From: an uncultured Ruminococcus sp.
GTDB lineage: Bacteria > Bacillota > Clostridia > Oscillospirales > Ruminococcaceae
DNA length: 18,813 nucleotides
Assembly (NCBI GenBank): GCA_946404705.1
Contig: CAMJES010000010.1
Location: 1 to 18,813, forward strand
Reading direction: 5' to 3'
The translations under genes and the position numbers were made by a program. How positions within the stretch are numbered: the stretch's first letter is position 1; each line of letters opens with the position of its first letter. This document shows, one piece after another, positions 16,526 through 18,813 of this stretch. The notes beneath the pieces were generated by a model, which made no database searches, had not been told where the DNA came from, and saw only the letters and a program-made list of their open reading frames with translations.

Positions 16526-16571
16526 ACAGCACCGCATGATAAAAGCAAACGCTTAAATTATGCGGCGCTGT
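16526..16571. terminator. Hairpin after the flavodoxin-tail gene, possible weak terminator
   Basis: ACAGCACCGCAT (16526-16537) pairs with ATGCGGCGCTGT (16560-16571) with one A-C mismatch. The T-run after it is poor (TATGTTT), so it may instead be a processing or stability hairpin between this gene and the pullulanase gene. Confidence 0.45.
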
Positions 16572-16649
16572 TATGTTTAAGGGAACGCTGAAACCACTTT
16601 TCATTAAACAGCTGTATCCCCAAAAAAATAAAACAACGAGGTGTTCTTT

Positions 16650-18608
16650 GTGTTTTCCGATATTGACAAGAAATATGCCTATGACGGCAGCGACTTAGGT
16701 TCTGTTTACACTCCCGAAAAGACAACGTTCAAGGTATGGGCGCCGCTCGCGGACAACGTTGCGATCTGCCTTTATCATACCTGCCGCGATGAAAAGCCGT
16801 ACCGCCATCTGCCGATGACAAAGGATAAAAAGGGCGTATGGTCAAAGGTCGTTTTCGGTGACCTTGACGGCGTTTATTATACCTATATCGTCACGAATGA
16901 CGGAGTTGAGCAGGAAACTATCGACCTTTACGCCCGATCAGCAGGCGCAAACGGCGCAATGGGAATGGTTCTCGATACTTCAAAGCTCAATCCTGCAGGC
17001 TGGGACAGCCAGAACTATGTCAAGCTCGACCACTACACGGACGCTTGTGTTTACGAGCTTCATGTCCGTGATTTTTCCATTGACCCAAGCGGCCATTTCT
17101 GCTATAAGGGCAGATTTCTTGCATTTATCGAAAAAGGACTTGTCAACGACAGCGGCGACAGCGTAGGCATTGACCACCTGAAAGAGCTTGGCGTTACGCA
17201 CGTTCAGCTTATGCCGATATTCGACTATGTTACCGTTGACGAAACGGATATACATCGTCCGCAGTTCAACTGGGGCTACGACCCTCTCAACTACAATGTC
17301 CCCGAGGGTTCGTATTCGACAAATCCGTTTGACGGAAAGACCCGTGTTGCCGAGCTTAAACGGCTTATATATGCGCTTCACGAAGCAGGCATAGGCGTTA
17401 TAATGGACGTTGTTTACAACCACACCGCAGGAACAGCCGATTCCTGCTTTACAAAGACTTTCCCCGAATATTACTACCGCCAATGGAACGGCGAACGCAA
17501 TGTTTATGCGAACGGCTCAGGCTGCGGAAACGAGCTTGCGACCGAACGCGCAATGGTAAGAAAATATATCCTCGACAGCCTTGTTTACTGGATGACCGAA
17601 TATAAGATAGACGGCTTCCGCTTTGACCTTATGGGACTTTACGATACCGAAACGATAAACATGGCTTATGAAAAGCTCCATGCTATAAATCCAAACGTAA
17701 TTATGTACGGCGAAGGCTGGACGGGCGCAGACTCTCCGCTCCCGTGGGAAGAACGCTGCATGAAGCTCAACGCTCGCTTTACCCCGAACGCAGGCTATTT
17801 CAGCGATGATTTCCGCGATACGGTCAAGGGCAACAACTTTGAGAATAAAACAAAGGGCTATGTCAACGGCGCATCGGGCAACGAGGAAAACGTCAAGGAG
17901 ATAATCTCGGGCAGAATACCGCATCCGCAGCTGCCGAATATGGAAAAATATTCATGGACAAGCACTCCTGCGCAGACCGTAAACTACGTTGAAGCGCACG
18001 ACAACCTTACGCTCTGGGATAAGCTTTATTATACAAATTCGACCGACAGCGTTGATACAAGAAAACGAATGGACAAGCTTGCCGCAGCGATGGTCTTCCT
18101 TTCGCAGGGCATACCGTTCTTTCAAGCAGGACAGGAGTTCCTGCGTTCAAAGCCTTTCCCCGGCGGCTCAGTCTTCGACCATAACAGCTATAAATCTCCC
18201 GATGCAATAAACAGCCTTAAATGGAACAGAAAGTCCGAATTCAAGGACGTTTTCAACTACTATAAAGGACTTATCGCGCTGAGAAAAGCGCACAATGCAT
18301 TCAGAATGTATGACAACGCCGATGTTGCAGAAAATCTTTATTTCCTTGATAATTTACCTCAGCACGTTGTCGGATTCCTGCTCAAAGGCGATGAAAGCCT
18401 TGAAGAGATAGTGGTTTTCTTTAATCCGAACAATTATCCCGTAACGCTTCACGCTTTTGGAAAATATGGGGTTTATGTCGATGCATATTATACAGGAACG
18501 GAACCTTGCCGTACAGTCGAGGGTGATTACGAGGTCGAGGGCATAAGCGCAATAGTCCTTGGACGTCCGAGAGAGATACCCAAAGAGCAGAACGAAGAAA
18601 CGCTTTGA
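16650..18608 (+). CDS. pulA: Type I pullulanase, cytoplasmic (GH13_14 with CBM48)
   Basis: This 652-residue debranching enzyme hydrolyses alpha-1,6 links in pullulan, glycogen or imported branched maltodextrins. An N-terminal CBM48-type beta-sandwich (about 15-110, TTFKVWAPLADNVAICLY) precedes the GH13 barrel. The pullulanase type I mark is NWGYDPLNYNVPEGSYSTNP, with Phe in place of the usual Tyr before N. Conserved regions are DVVYNHT (from 253), GFRFDLMG with nucleophile D326, MYGEGW with acid/base E355, and VEAHDNLTLWDK with D451. There is no signal peptide, so it acts inside the cell, unlike the surface GH5. A GTG at 16641 opens the frame, but GAGGTG (16638-16643) overlaps it and spaces well to GTG 16650. 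No clear promoter lies in the 161-bp gap, so readthrough from upstream is possible. Confidence 0.95.
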   Translation: MFSDIDKKYAYDGSDLGSVYTPEKTTFKVWAPLADNVAICLYHTCRDEKPYRHLPMTKDKKGVWSKVVFGDLDGVYYTYIVTNDGVEQETIDLYARSAGANGAMGMVLDTSKLNPAGWDSQNYVKLDHYTDACVYELHVRDFSIDPSGHFCYKGRFLAFIEKGLVNDSGDSVGIDHLKELGVTHVQLMPIFDYVTVDETDIHRPQFNWGYDPLNYNVPEGSYSTNPFDGKTRVAELKRLIYALHEAGIGVIMDVVYNHTAGTADSCFTKTFPEYYYRQWNGERNVYANGSGCGNELATERAMVRKYILDSLVYWMTEYKIDGFRFDLMGLYDTETINMAYEKLHAINPNVIMYGEGWTGADSPLPWEERCMKLNARFTPNAGYFSDDFRDTVKGNNFENKTKGYVNGASGNEENVKEIISGRIPHPQLPNMEKYSWTSTPAQTVNYVEAHDNLTLWDKLYYTNSTDSVDTRKRMDKLAAAMVFLSQGIPFFQAGQEFLRSKPFPGGSVFDHNSYKSPDAINSLKWNRKSEFKDVFNYYKGLIALRKAHNAFRMYDNADVAENLYFLDNLPQHVVGFLLKGDESLEEIVVFFNPNNYPVTLHAFGKYGVYVDAYYTGTEPCRTVEGDYEVEGISAIVLGRPREIPKEQNEETL

Positions 18609-18617
18609 GTTTGAAGT

Positions 18618-18813
18618 GCGGAATTTGGAATTATTGCAGTACCAACATTTGTAATTAAAACCGCGAAGCGGACAAAAAGTTTCGCTCAAGCCTTTTCAAA
18701 GGCTTGCGAGGGGTCAAGGGGGCGAGCAGCCCCCTTGTCGCTTCCGCAGAAGCGAAATTCCCTAAACCATAGCGAAAGGCAAAGTGGCGACAGCACAAAA
18801 AAGTATAGCTAAA
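18618..18813 (+). repeat. Interspersed hairpin-rich repeat, copy C, truncated by the window edge
   Basis: Starting 9 bases after the pullulanase stop, it has two heptamers (inverted, 18618-18631), the CAACATTT leader, CCGCGAAGCGG, a compact hairpin CAAGCCTTT-TC-AAAGGCTTG (18687-18706), the GC hairpin CAAGGGGGC/GCCCCCTTG, TCGCTTC/GAAGCGA, then CACAAAAAAGTATAGCTAAA as in copy B at the window end. It has the same orientation to its gene as A, B and D. Confidence 0.85.

Noticed and set aside
16589..16603. Catabolite-repression (cre) site before the pullulanase gene
   Set aside because: TGAAACCACTTTTCA is 15 bases long and lacks the central CG of a cre site, so it is noted only as an inverted repeat.

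Overview
The window looks like chromosomal DNA of a Gram-positive, anaerobic gut or rumen Clostridia, most likely a Ruminococcus-type Oscillospirales. The clues are two lipoproteins with Gram-positive style lipoboxes, a surface GH5 glycoside hydrolase, an intracellular GH13 debranching enzyme, strong GGAGG-type ribosome binding sites, TTGnnn-17-TATAAT promoters and moderate GC. This is inferred from gene content and style, not from a marker gene. I see no rRNA, tRNA, CRISPR array, transposase or phage gene. Thirteen protein genes are supported.

Layout. Positions 1-400 are an interspersed repeat made of hairpins (copy A), lying just past the stop of a minus-strand BMP-family lipoprotein gene (401-1552). 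A divergent promoter region (1553-1871) separates that gene from a CBS-domain/XRE-regulator pair with a 10-base overlap (1872-2545). valS (2655-5276) follows with its own promoter and a strong terminator. Next is a low-GC gene for a two-TM protein with a TPR-like tail (5357-6310). A 170-bp element with perfect terminal inverted repeats (6316-6485) then leads into an ABC permease, ABC ATPase and GH5 lipoprotein operon (6558-9186). A 576-bp convergent intergenic stretch (9187-9762) holds repeat copy B behind the GH5 gene and a related tail (D) behind putP. putP (9763-11277) and a DUF815 AAA+ ATPase (11445-12623) are on the minus strand. Divergent from the ATPase is a U32-like Fe-S/TIM-barrel candidate (12819-13742). 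An 830-residue flavodoxin-fold protein with a very long Pro/Ala-rich disordered tail follows (13996-16488), then a type I pullulanase (16650-18608) followed directly by repeat copy C, which runs off the window.

How the genes fit together. The window mixes housekeeping translation (valS), nutrient uptake (BMP lipoprotein, amino-acid-type ABC transporter, Na+/proline symporter) and glycan use (GH5 on the cell surface, pullulanase in the cytoplasm). The ABC permease/ATPase pair has no solute-binding protein gene beside it; the slot where one is expected holds the GH5 lipoprotein, one base after the ATPase stop.

The most unusual signals are (1) the modular, hairpin-rich repeat that follows stop codons at four gene ends, always with the same end facing the gene; (2) the flavodoxin-domain protein with a long low-complexity tail and a freshly duplicated 38-residue motif; and (3) the GH5 lipoprotein in the binding-protein slot. 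Several gene starts were moved downstream of the longest reading frame because a good ribosome binding site lies inside the extra codons.
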